A DNA stretch of 34,642 bases, taken from positions 1-34,642 of the forward strand of contig UQAB01000018.1 in the NCBI GenBank assembly GCA_900538765.1, written 5' to 3'. This document shows, in pieces, positions 14,516-21,370 of this stretch; the stretch's first letter is position 1; each line of letters begins with the position of its first letter. A program made the position numbers and the translations under genes. Source of the stretch: an uncultured Azospirillum sp. (lineage in GTDB: Bacteria; Pseudomonadota; Alphaproteobacteria; RF32; CAG-239). Under the pieces are notes generated by a model. It had not been told where the DNA came from. It saw only the letters and a program-made list of their open reading frames with translations, and searched no databases.

Positions 14516-15565
14516 TTAGTCTTCCAGACCGAGAGCCTGAAGCGGCGTTTGGTTTTGGCCGCGTTTCAGACGGTTGGCGATGTTTTGGTTGAAGATATGC
14601 CGGCCGTCATTGTCATACATGAGGCGGTCGGGGATATCCCGGTACGAGAACATTGGGTAGTCTGACAAGTCAGAAATGGCAATTTCACCACTCCACAGCA
14701 GGCGCAGAACGTAAAAATACTGGCGCGGTTCGGTTCCGGTTTTGCGGATTGAGCCGTCACTGTTTTGCAGCAGCAGCCAGTCAGTCGCTTCATCAAGGTT
14801 TCCGGCGTTGACTTCCTTGCAGAAAGTTGAGCGGGGAAAACCATTGGGTCCCATGCGCATGGCGGTCAGAACGGCGGCGGACATCTGCTGTTTGGTCAGC
14901 TTTACCTCAGGGTTGAGGTTGTCCAGTACCAGCGGTTTCCATTCCTCGGCGACGATTTTCTTGGCTTCGTCGTAGGTTTTGCCGTCAAAGTTCATGCCCT
15001 TTACTGACAAGCCCTGAATGTATTTCAGGCCGACAAGAACACGGCTGCCGGATGTCTGTACACCGTCAAGATATGCACGGGCGATGACAACGTCGTCAAA
15101 AGCCTGGTCGTATATTTGTTCTTGTTCTGCTTTGGCGGTTCGTTCTTCAATGACGGCCGGTTGGGGCGCAGGTTTGAGCAAAAGCCAGAGCAGCAGACCC
15201 AGCGGGATGAGCAGCAGAAGCCAGAGCCATTTGCGTTTGTTGCCGGAAGGCATAGGGCTTTCTGTGATTTCTTCAACTTTAGGGCGGCGTTTGAACAGGT
15301 TTTTTAACCAGCCGGAACGCCAGATTCCGTAAATCAGAAGCACAAGAAGCAAGCCGGGAAGCGTCCATTGCCAGTTGTCCCAACACCATACCAGGCCGTC
15401 AATGGCTTTTTTGCCGCCCCAAATCAGGCCTTTTACGATTAAGTAAGTCCAGTAAAGCAGCAAAAGCGCAACAGCCCATTTGGTAAGTGTTGTAACGTTG
15501 TAGCGGATGGCGAACTCGCCTTTGGTCCATTTGCCAAAGGTGCGAAATGAAAAAATTGATTTCAT
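14516..15565 (-). CDS. Membrane-anchored lysozyme-like protein with degenerate GH24 domain
   Basis: This 349-residue protein has three hydrophobic segments (about 28-50, 66-84 and 110-128) and then a soluble C-terminal domain (about 145-345). The domain order resembles phage-type GH24 lysozymes: RAYLDGVQTSGSRVLVGL, KTYDEAKKIVAEEW, LTKQQMSAAVLTAMRMGPNGF, RSTFCKEVNAGNLDEATDWLL. In active enzymes a catalytic Glu precedes the AYLD motif within a conserved FEG stretch; here that place reads FDD. The usual TIGYGH motif is also absent. It may therefore bind peptidoglycan without cutting it. Assignment to the fold is by eye. The gene is alone behind a perfect promoter. Confidence 0.65.
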   Translation of the reverse strand: MKSIFSFRTFGKWTKGEFAIRYNVTTLTKWAVALLLLYWTYLIVKGLIWGGKKAIDGLVWCWDNWQWTLPGLLLVLLIYGIWRSGWLKNLFKRRPKVEEITESPMPSGNKRKWLWLLLLIPLGLLLWLLLKPAPQPAVIEERTAKAEQEQIYDQAFDDVVIARAYLDGVQTSGSRVLVGLKYIQGLSVKGMNFDGKTYDEAKKIVAEEWKPLVLDNLNPEVKLTKQQMSAAVLTAMRMGPNGFPRSTFCKEVNAGNLDEATDWLLLQNSDGSIRKTGTEPRQYFYVLRLLWSGEIAISDLSDYPMFSYRDIPDRLMYDNDGRHIFNQNIANRLKRGQNQTPLQALGLED

Positions 15566-15618
15566 ATTTCAAAAAATTTTATAGTTAATAAATACAGAAT
15601 TATAATAAATACAGGGTG

Positions 15619-15647
15619 ATTATATCTTTTGTTTGTCATTTTGTCAA
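15619..15647 (-). promoter_or_regulatory. Consensus sigma-70 promoter of the lysozyme-like gene
   Basis: On the minus strand TTGACA (15647-15642), a 17-nt spacer and TATAAT (15624-15619) match the consensus perfectly, about 54 nt before the ATG. Confidence 0.85.
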
Positions 15648-15713
15648 GTTTGTTTTGTTAAAGAAAAATTAAATACTTGTCGTCTATTATTCAGTAAAAT
15701 TTAATAAAAGTGT

Positions 15714-15742
15714 TTGACTATTTTTGTCTATCATGCTATGAT
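15714..15742 (+). promoter_or_regulatory. Promoter of the 15776-16473 unit
   Basis: TTGACT (15714-15719), a 17-nt spacer and TATGAT (15737-15742) precede the ATG at 15776 by 33 nt. Confidence 0.8.
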
Positions 15743-15775
15743 TAATCAAAAGAAAGAATTTACGGGAGTCCGGTT

Positions 15776-16117
15776 ATGAACCTGAATGATTTATCCAAGA
15801 AAGCAGAAGCCGTAAAGAATGCAACGGTTTCCCATGTTAAGAATAATGTTGTTGCTTATGCCTGCGGTGCGGCGGCGGTTGCCTCTTTGGCCGGCGGAAA
15901 ATTTGAAACGAAAGAATTTATCGGCGATGACGGCCATCCGGGTGTGGAAATTGTCGGCTGGAAAGACCAGATGCGTGCGGGCGGAGCCGTTATTCTCGGT
16001 TCTATTGCCGCCGGCGCCGTCTTTATGAATGTTTTGCGGCGAATGAATGAAGAGCAAAAAAATGCCAGGGCTCAGGAAGCCGCCAAGATGAAAATGCTGA
16101 AAGAAGGCGGAAGATAA
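15776..16117 (+). CDS. Small predicted membrane protein of unknown function
   Basis: This 113-residue protein has an N-terminal amphipathic helix (LSKKAEAVKNATVSHVKNN) and a weak hydrophobic stretch (VVAYACGAAAVASLAGG). A stronger one follows at about 70-86 (AGGAVILGSIAAGAVFMNVL), then a charged coiled tail (RRMNEEQKNARAQEAAKMK). GGGAG precedes the ATG at a good distance, and a strong promoter lies upstream. It is 5 nt from the next gene, with which it forms a two-gene operon. I recognise no family. Confidence 0.75.
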   Translation: MNLNDLSKKAEAVKNATVSHVKNNVVAYACGAAAVASLAGGKFETKEFIGDDGHPGVEIVGWKDQMRAGGAVILGSIAAGAVFMNVLRRMNEEQKNARAQEAAKMKMLKEGGR

Positions 16118-16122
16118 CGGCC

Positions 16123-16473
16123 ATGGGAAGTTTTATCAAAGCGAACAAGTTTGTTGTGGCCGAGGGCGAAGAAGGCGAGATTTATATTTTTATTGACGCG
16201 CAGAAGGATTTGCCGGAAAAGCCGCGCGTGATTTATGACGGCCGGGACCATGCCGTGTTTGTCCGTTCTCCGGAAGAGAAGATTATTCTGGACTATATTC
16301 ACCCGGAAGTGCGCGACAAGCTGCGCAAAGCGCCGGGCGTGGTTATGGTGGAAACTATTCTGGAAAATATTAAGGACAGTTATGTGGCGGAAATGCAGAT
16401 TGTCGACAATATTCCGGTTGACTGGAAGAAAATCGGTTTGGGCGACAGCTGGGAAAAGGCTGCGCTGAAGTAG
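16123..16473 (+). CDS. Conserved-looking small cytoplasmic protein of unknown function
   Basis: This 116-residue acidic protein has no signal peptide and no membrane segment. Its first part has alternating beta-like stretches (KFVVAEGEEGEIYIFID, PRVIYDGRDHAVFVRS, EEKIILDYIHPEV). A helical stretch follows (VMVETILENIKDSYVAEMQI), then VDWKKIGLGDSWEKA. It starts 5 nt after the small membrane protein and shares its promoter, so the two probably act together. Function unknown. Confidence 0.75.
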   Translation: MGSFIKANKFVVAEGEEGEIYIFIDAQKDLPEKPRVIYDGRDHAVFVRSPEEKIILDYIHPEVRDKLRKAPGVVMVETILENIKDSYVAEMQIVDNIPVDWKKIGLGDSWEKAALK

Positions 16474-16554
16474 TTTTTTACCGGGAGGTGCCAAGTTTTG
16501 GGGCGGGGCAGGCGATTGTTCCGCTTTTTTGTTTGGCAGGAGACGAAAAAGTGC

Positions 16555-16583
16555 TTGCATATTTTGCGAATTTGCGTTATTAG
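16555..16583 (+). promoter_or_regulatory. Promoter of tRNA-Glu
   Basis: TTGCAT (16555-16560), a 17-nt spacer and TATTAG (16578-16583) lie 17 nt before the mature tRNA 5' end. Confidence 0.65.
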
Positions 16584-16600
16584 ATTTTGCATGACGTTAT

Positions 16601-16676
16601 GGTCCCATCGTCTAGAGGCCTAGGACGCGGCCCTCTCAAGGCTGCAACACGAGTTCGAATCTCGTTGGGATCACCA
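16601..16676 (+). tRNA. tRNA-Glu (CTC)
   Basis: The acceptor GGTCCCA pairs with TGGGATC, the discriminator is A and CCA is encoded. The anticodon loop CTCTCAA gives anticodon CTC, and the T-arm is CGAGTTCGAATCTCG. It stands at the left edge of an AT-rich accessory stretch; tRNA genes are common integration sites. Confidence 0.97.
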
Positions 16677-16717
16677 CTTATAATAAAACACCCTTTATGG
16701 GTGTTTTATTATAAGTG
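16675..16717 (+). terminator. Terminator of tRNA-Glu
   Basis: A perfect 19-bp stem with a TTTAT loop begins inside the encoded CCA. The right arm ends ATAAGTG at 16717 and is followed by GTTATTTTAAATTT. It is unusual that the stem includes the last two bases of the tRNA gene. Confidence 0.75.
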
Positions 16718-16811
16718 GTTATTTTAAATTTGATTTGAACTCGAGGGAACGAGTTTACAAGGACGAGAGGCAGACGGGAGTATGCCGGTGAGGCGTTAGC
16801 CGAGCGAGGAC

Positions 16812-16907
16812 GCAGCGGCGCAATGTTGCGTTTTTGAAAATCGCATTTTGGGAAGTTTTTGCGAACTCGCTTGTTTGTATTTCTTTGTTTTTTTTCAATG
16901 CGTTGAG
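16812..16907. repeat. About 95-bp dispersed repeat, copy 1
   Basis: It starts GCAGCGGCGCAATGTTGCG and ends TTTTTTCAATGCGTTGAG. It matches 17769-17863 along its whole length with scattered changes. The two copies flank the hexapeptide acetyltransferase gene in direct orientation. The rest of 16718-17025 holds no gene that I can support. Confidence 0.75.
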
Positions 16908-17025
16908 TGAATTTTAACCTTGCTCAAGTTGTTGGGATACTTGTTTATGATTTTTTTAGTTTTACTTTTTCTTAAAGCTTAACAATTTATTATAAATTAT
17001 AGTCTGATTAAAGAAAGGATGAGCT

Positions 17026-17604
17026 ATGACGGAAAAAGAAAAAATGTTAGCCGGCGAGCTTTATGATTGTGCCGATGCGGAACTAATGTCTATTTGGTAT
17101 AAAGGAAAAAATCTGGCTCAAAAATATAATAATTTGGCTTATGAAGATAACAGAACTCAGCAGGAAATTTTGGCGGAGTTGCTAGGGCAAAAAGGAAATA
17201 ATGTTCAAATTACAGCCCCTTTTTATGTTGATTACGGAAAGTTTATTTTTATCGGCGATGATACAGAAATTAATATGAACTGTGTATTTTTGGATTGTAA
17301 TAAAATTACAATCGGTCATCACTGTTTGATTGCACCAAGTGTTCAAATTTATACCGCCTATCATCCTCTCTGTGCTAAAGAACGCTTTGCTAATGATTCA
17401 AATTGGGCGGTGTCCCGTTCGGCACCTGTAAAAATTGGTAATTATTGCTGGATTGGCGGTGGCTCTATTATTTTGCCTGGAGTGGAGATTGGCAATAATT
17501 GTGTCATTGGGGCTGGCAGCGTTGTTACAAAGGACATTCCTGACAATTCCGTGGCGGTTGGCAATCCTTGTCGGGTTATAAAAACCTTGCCTGAAAGCTC
17601 GTAA
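17026..17604 (+). CDS. Maltose/galactoside O-acetyltransferase-like hexapeptide enzyme
   Basis: This 192-residue protein has the N-terminal helical Mac domain (EKEKMLAGELYDCADAEL) and a left-handed beta helix. The helix is made of hexapeptide repeats such as ITIGHHCLIAPSVQIYT, KIGNYCWIGGGSIILPGVE and IGNNCVIGAGSVVTKDIP. The catalytic His lies in AYHPL. Enzymes of this type transfer acetyl from acetyl-CoA to sugar hydroxyls; the exact acceptor cannot be told. An AAAGGA ribosome site supports the ATG. The gene is AT-rich and framed by two direct repeats, which suggests later acquisition. Confidence 0.9.
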   Translation: MTEKEKMLAGELYDCADAELMSIWYKGKNLAQKYNNLAYEDNRTQQEILAELLGQKGNNVQITAPFYVDYGKFIFIGDDTEINMNCVFLDCNKITIGHHCLIAPSVQIYTAYHPLCAKERFANDSNWAVSRSAPVKIGNYCWIGGGSIILPGVEIGNNCVIGAGSVVTKDIPDNSVAVGNPCRVIKTLPESS

Positions 17605-17768
17605 ACCGTGAATTAGGCATCACCAATACAAGCGGCAGTCTGCAAAATGGCTGTTTTTTCTTTATAAATCAAGCGGTTAACAGAGTTCGAAATTTTCTTA
17701 GTGTTACGTGTAAAGAACGACCGCAGCAAAGGTTAGTTGTTCGCGCAAGCAGGAAGATGAAACCTTCC

Positions 17769-17863
17769 GTAGCGGTGCAATGTTGCGTTTTTTGAAAATG
17801 TCATTTTGAGAAGTTTTCACGAACTCGTTTATGTGAAAGTCTTTGTTTTTTCAATGCCTTGAG
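17769..17863. repeat. About 95-bp dispersed repeat, copy 2
   Basis: This is the second copy of the repeat at 16812-16907, starting GTAGCGGTGCAATGTTGCG. Between 17605 and 17956 there is no gene; this repeat is the only structure I see there. Confidence 0.75.
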
Positions 17864-17956
17864 ATATTGCCCTAGCGTTAGGATTGTCGGGCATGCAATT
17901 AATAAGATACATGATACGTCGCTGAATAAAAAAATATTTATATTAAAAAAAATATC

Positions 17957-17987
17957 TTGACTTAGAGTATACTCTAAAAATTATCAT
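17957..17987 (+). promoter_or_regulatory. MerR-type promoter and operator
   Basis: TTGACT (17957-17962) and TATCAT (17982-17987) are separated by 19 nt, too long for normal sigma-70 activity. The perfect 16-bp palindrome TTAGAGTATACTCTAA (17962-17977) fills the spacer. This is the classic layout of promoters untwisted by MerR-family activators, close to the NmlR/AdhR-type operator (CTTGACTTAGAGT...). No MerR gene is in the window. Confidence 0.75.
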
Positions 17988-18030
17988 TTTTATGCTTGGT
18001 GTTTATTAGTTATTTTTTTCGGAGGGAAGT

Positions 18031-19047
18031 ATGAAGATTTTGCTGTCTTTATTTATTGTTTGTGCAGTTGTTTTGGTTTGGTGGTTTTATCCGTTAAATT
18101 CCTGGGATAAAACTTTTGTTAAAAGTGATAAAGTTTCGGTTAGAAAAGTAAAGTTTAAAAATCGATATGGTATTGAATTGGTCGGGGATTTATATACACC
18201 TAAAAATAAAACCGCAGAAAAATTGCCGGCGCTTGCGGTTTCCGGCCCGTTTGGTGCGGTAAAAGAACAGTCATCCGGTTTGTATGCGCAGACTATGGCG
18301 GAAAGAGGCTTTATTACATTGGCGTTTGACCCATCTTATACCGGTGAAAGCGGAGGAAATCCGCGTTTAGTGGCATCCCCTGATATTAATACGGAGGATA
18401 TGAGTGCGGCGGTTGACTTTTTGAGTGTGCAACCGGATGTAGATATCGGGAAAATCGGTGTTATCGGAATTTGCGGTTTTGGAGGCTTTGCGTTAAATGC
18501 GGCGGCGATGGATACAAGGATTAAGGCAACCGTTACGTCCACGATGTATGATATGAGCAGAGTTAATGCCAATGGCTATTTTGATGCTATGGGGCAGGAG
18601 GAGCGATATCGGTTAAAAGAAAAACTTAATGCTCAGCGTACTGAAGATTTTAAAACAGGAACTTATGCTGTAGAGGCAGGTCTTCCGGATAAATTAACAG
18701 GGGAAGAACCACAGTTTGTTAAGGACTATTATGATTATTACAAAACACCGCGCGGATATCATAAACGTTCTAAAAACTCAAATACAGGCTGGAATATGAC
18801 GTCTTCTTTATCGTTTATCAATATGCCAATTTTGGCTTACAGCGATGAAATAAAAAGTGCGGTTTTGATGATTCACGGAGAGAAGGCTCATAGTCGCTAT
18901 TTTAGTGAGGATGCTTATAAAAAATTGGTTGGCGATAACAAGGAGCTGATGATTATTCCGAATGCTAATCATACAGATTTGTATGATAAAACTGAGGTTA
19001 TTCCGTTTGATAAAATAACACAGTTTTTTCGGGATAATTTGAAATAA
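18031..19047 (+). CDS. Membrane-anchored alpha/beta hydrolase with Cys at the nucleophile elbow
   Basis: This 338-residue protein starts with a signal anchor (LLSLFIVCAVVLVWWFY) and is then an alpha/beta hydrolase. Visible landmarks are LAVSGPFGAVKEQ, the nucleophile elbow GVIGICGFGGFALNAAA with Cys instead of Ser, LMIHGEKAHSRYF, and the catalytic His in IPNANHTDLYD. Cys-type elbows occur in dienelactone hydrolases and in a group of uncharacterised bacterial esterase-like proteins. An exceptionally good GGAGG site precedes the ATG. The MerR-type promoter upstream suggests induction by electrophiles, aldehydes or metals. Substrate unknown. Confidence 0.88.
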   Translation: MKILLSLFIVCAVVLVWWFYPLNSWDKTFVKSDKVSVRKVKFKNRYGIELVGDLYTPKNKTAEKLPALAVSGPFGAVKEQSSGLYAQTMAERGFITLAFDPSYTGESGGNPRLVASPDINTEDMSAAVDFLSVQPDVDIGKIGVIGICGFGGFALNAAAMDTRIKATVTSTMYDMSRVNANGYFDAMGQEERYRLKEKLNAQRTEDFKTGTYAVEAGLPDKLTGEEPQFVKDYYDYYKTPRGYHKRSKNSNTGWNMTSSLSFINMPILAYSDEIKSAVLMIHGEKAHSRYFSEDAYKKLVGDNKELMIIPNANHTDLYDKTEVIPFDKITQFFRDNLK

Positions 19048-19061
19048 GCGGAACCACTTAT

Positions 19062-19098
19062 AAAACAGCGCCTTCCCGGAAGGGAGGGGCTGTTTTTT
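19062..19098 (+). terminator. Terminator of the hydrolase gene
   Basis: AAAACAGC pairs with GCTGTTTT around an inner CCTTCC/GGAAGG stem, followed by T-rich sequence. It starts inside a segment (ACCACTTATAA, 19053) also found at the end of tRNA-Glu. Confidence 0.75.
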
Positions 19099-19318
19099 AT
19101 GTGTTAATCCCCGAGATTTGAACTCGTGGTATAGCGGGCAGAGTGGTTTTGCATGGCCTTTAAAGTCTGGCTTCTGTCTAAGTTTTAAAAGGCGGTGTTG
19201 GAGGTGAGGCCTTTAAATCCGCCATCTTTATTTGTGTTTTTTCTTGTTTTTTAATATTATATATGTTTTTATAATTCTTAAGATTTTGCGTTTTTGTGTA
19301 ATACTAAAGGGATAACTT

Positions 19319-19648
19319 ATGGTCTTAGAATTAAAAAATGAACCAACTTTGAAAGATTATCAAAAATATGTTTTACAAATGAAGCAAGAAAGAGGTTTTA
19401 ACACAACGGACAAATTTTATGAATGTTGTTTACTTGCCGAAGAATGCGGAGAACTTATTTCGGCAATACGAAAAAACTCAAAATCCGGCAGCATAGGCTC
19501 AGGTTCGGTGGTTGGAAATGTAGCAGAAGAGCTTGCGGATGTCTTTATTTATGTTTGTTCTTTGGCTAATATGCATGGCGTTGATTTAGAACAGGCTTTT
19601 CGAAATAAAGAAGAGAAAAACAAACAACGGACATGGAAAAGATTATAA
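19319..19648 (+). CDS. MazG-like nucleotide pyrophosphohydrolase
   Basis: This 109-residue protein has the metal-binding signature of the all-alpha NTP pyrophosphatase superfamily: LLAEECGELISAI and, about 25 residues later, EELADVFIYV. Such enzymes hydrolyse (d)NTPs to monophosphates and clear unusual nucleotides. The length is that of a single-domain MazG-like protein rather than full MazG. The gene stands alone in an AT-rich region and ends facing the minus-strand gene at 19794. Confidence 0.85.
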   Translation: MVLELKNEPTLKDYQKYVLQMKQERGFNTTDKFYECCLLAEECGELISAIRKNSKSGSIGSGSVVGNVAEELADVFIYVCSLANMHGVDLEQAFRNKEEKNKQRTWKRL

Positions 19649-19743
19649 ATTCAGTTCGGAAGTTGCGTGGTTAGATTCAGCCCAATAATCTCTGTTTAAT
19701 TTGCGTCGCCAAGTACGATAAATTTATATTATAAAATGTAAAA

Positions 19744-19783
19744 TAAAAAAAAGTTCTTCAAAAGATAACGCTTTTGAAGAACT
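19744..19783 (-). terminator. Terminator of the 19794-20384 gene
   Basis: A perfect 13-bp stem AGTTCTTCAAAAG/CTTTTGAAGAACT with a 6-nt loop is followed on the minus strand by eight T. Confidence 0.85.
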
Positions 19784-19793
19784 GGTAAGTTTG

Positions 19794-20384
19794 TTACTTG
19801 TAGACAATTTCTTGTTCTTTAAGTTCTCGGGGCAATCCTTTTTTAGGACGGTAGACAACTACGGTAGATACGTGTCTGTCAAGAACAGAATCATAGATGT
19901 CATACAAATTCAAAGACGGAAAAACCACTTCAACTGCGTATTCTGCTTTTTCATCTGCCAATAGATGCGCAGGGAATTGTTGTATTATTTCATCCATGCC
20001 CGGGCGCAGACAACCATAATATCCCCCATAACGATGAAAGCAGGTAAATTCGCATACTTTTTCTATTGCTTCAACGGCTAAAATCTCTCCGTTTTTATTT
20101 TTGAGAACCGAAGAATCATTGAAATTAAAATAGAAACTTTGAGTGAGCGGTTCCGGCTTAGACCAATATAGCCCTTTTTTCAATGTACTGCCTTCTTTGG
20201 GACGCATTACAGGTTTAATACGATGCGCAAATTGAACAAGGTCAGCTATGGGCATTTCCTCCTTTTCAATCAACATTCTGGCAAGTGCCAGATAATTTTG
20301 TTGCATGACAGGAGAAAGTTCCCGTAAGGATGTGACATGATCCTTTTTAAATTTGTTTAATTTTTCTTCTATATTCATACACAA
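19794..20384 (-). CDS. Protein of unknown function
   Basis: This 196-residue cytoplasmic protein has a helical N-terminus (IEEKLNKFKKDHVTSLRELSPVMQQNYLALARMLIEKEEM). A mixed C-terminal part contains FTCFHRYGGYYGCLRPGMDE and ends with VVVYRPKKGLP. The motif RYGGYYG resembles RGYGGYLG in the protein at 26018, which may mean a distant shared domain. It has its own promoter and terminator. A second ATG two codons in is equally possible as start. I recognise no family. Confidence 0.75.
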   Translation of the reverse strand: MCMNIEEKLNKFKKDHVTSLRELSPVMQQNYLALARMLIEKEEMPIADLVQFAHRIKPVMRPKEGSTLKKGLYWSKPEPLTQSFYFNFNDSSVLKNKNGEILAVEAIEKVCEFTCFHRYGGYYGCLRPGMDEIIQQFPAHLLADEKAEYAVEVVFPSLNLYDIYDSVLDRHVSTVVVYRPKKGLPRELKEQEIVYK

Positions 20385-20721
20385 ATATAACTACTGCCTT
20401 TTCAGTAGGTTTTAAGTTAATAATATTATTTGTCTAACCAAAGTATAAAACATAAATTAAAAAAGACAAGTAAATTTTATTTGTAAACCGATGTTGAGCA
20501 TTACCGGTAAGAAACAGTACTCTTTCAGGAGCGTTGTTTTGCTATATGGGGTAAGGTGTCAGCGAGTTTGGGTATTGTGTTTTCTTATTGCTTTTTTTGG
20601 GGGGGATTTCTTGGTTTTAAAATTTAGTGTTTTTTTATAAATCATGAAAAATATTTGCTTAAAATTTTAGTTGCTTTAATATGTTATTTTAGCAGAGTGA
20701 TATGAAAGAAAGTCCGGTAAA
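20385..20721. other. Intergenic, no gene seen
   Basis: This AT-rich gap holds the minus-strand promoter at 20442-20469 and long T-runs. No frame with a ribosome site and no strong hairpin is visible. Confidence 0.5.
20442..20469 (-). promoter_or_regulatory. Promoter of the 19794-20384 gene
   Basis: TTGTCT (20469-20464), a 16-nt spacer and TATACT (20447-20442) on the minus strand, about 58 nt before the ATG. Confidence 0.65.
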
Positions 20722-21195
20722 ATGAAAATAAGAAAAGCTGCTCCTGAAGATGCTTTAGCTATTAAAACTATTCATAACAAAACTTACCAAATCTCTTATC
20801 GCGGCTATGTGCCTGATGCGTATTTGGATAACCTGATTATTACAGATGATATTTTGCAGAGGACGCAGAAAATGCTGTCTTATACGGAATGTTATGTGGT
20901 TGAGGAACAAGAACGCCTAATCGCATTTGCCTATATTGGGGAATTGAATGAACATATTTTTGAAATTAATGCCTTGTATGTTTTACCTGAATATCAAAAA
21001 TCGGGAGCGGGAAGTTTGTTGGTAAATTATGTGTGCAATCTTAAGAAAGATAAGGCGTATAAACAATGCCTCGTATGGACGATGAAAGACGGTCCGTCTT
21101 TGGAATTTTATCATAAACGGGGTTTTCGGCCGACCGGTAATGAAAAAGTATGGAAATTTGATATACTGATTATTGAATTGATAAAAAAAATATAA
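20722..21195 (+). CDS. GNAT-family N-acetyltransferase
   Basis: This 157-residue protein has the GNAT order of motifs: an N-terminal MKIRKAAPEDALAI, the beta-4 strand INALYVLPEYQKSGAGSLLV with the acetyl-CoA pyrophosphate-binding Q-x-x-G-x-G/A signature, and a late WTMKDGPSLEFYHKRGFRP. It transfers acetyl from acetyl-CoA to an amine of unknown identity. The gene is AT-rich and single. The purine-rich gap after it (21196-21370) has no gene or terminator that I can see. Confidence 0.88.
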   Translation: MKIRKAAPEDALAIKTIHNKTYQISYRGYVPDAYLDNLIITDDILQRTQKMLSYTECYVVEEQERLIAFAYIGELNEHIFEINALYVLPEYQKSGAGSLLVNYVCNLKKDKAYKQCLVWTMKDGPSLEFYHKRGFRPTGNEKVWKFDILIIELIKKI

Positions 21196-21370
21196 ACACA
21201 ACCCGCAGGACGGAAGGTGAGGAAAAACGGCGGCGTGTGCAAGGCGTGTGAGAAGAAAGCCGGATGAAAACGGTGTGGCAGGGGTATATTGGGAGAGAAC
21301 GAAGGGGATAAGCGGAAATGGAGAAGATGTGCGGAGATTAGGGAAAAGGTGGGTGGCGGGTAATTTTGTT

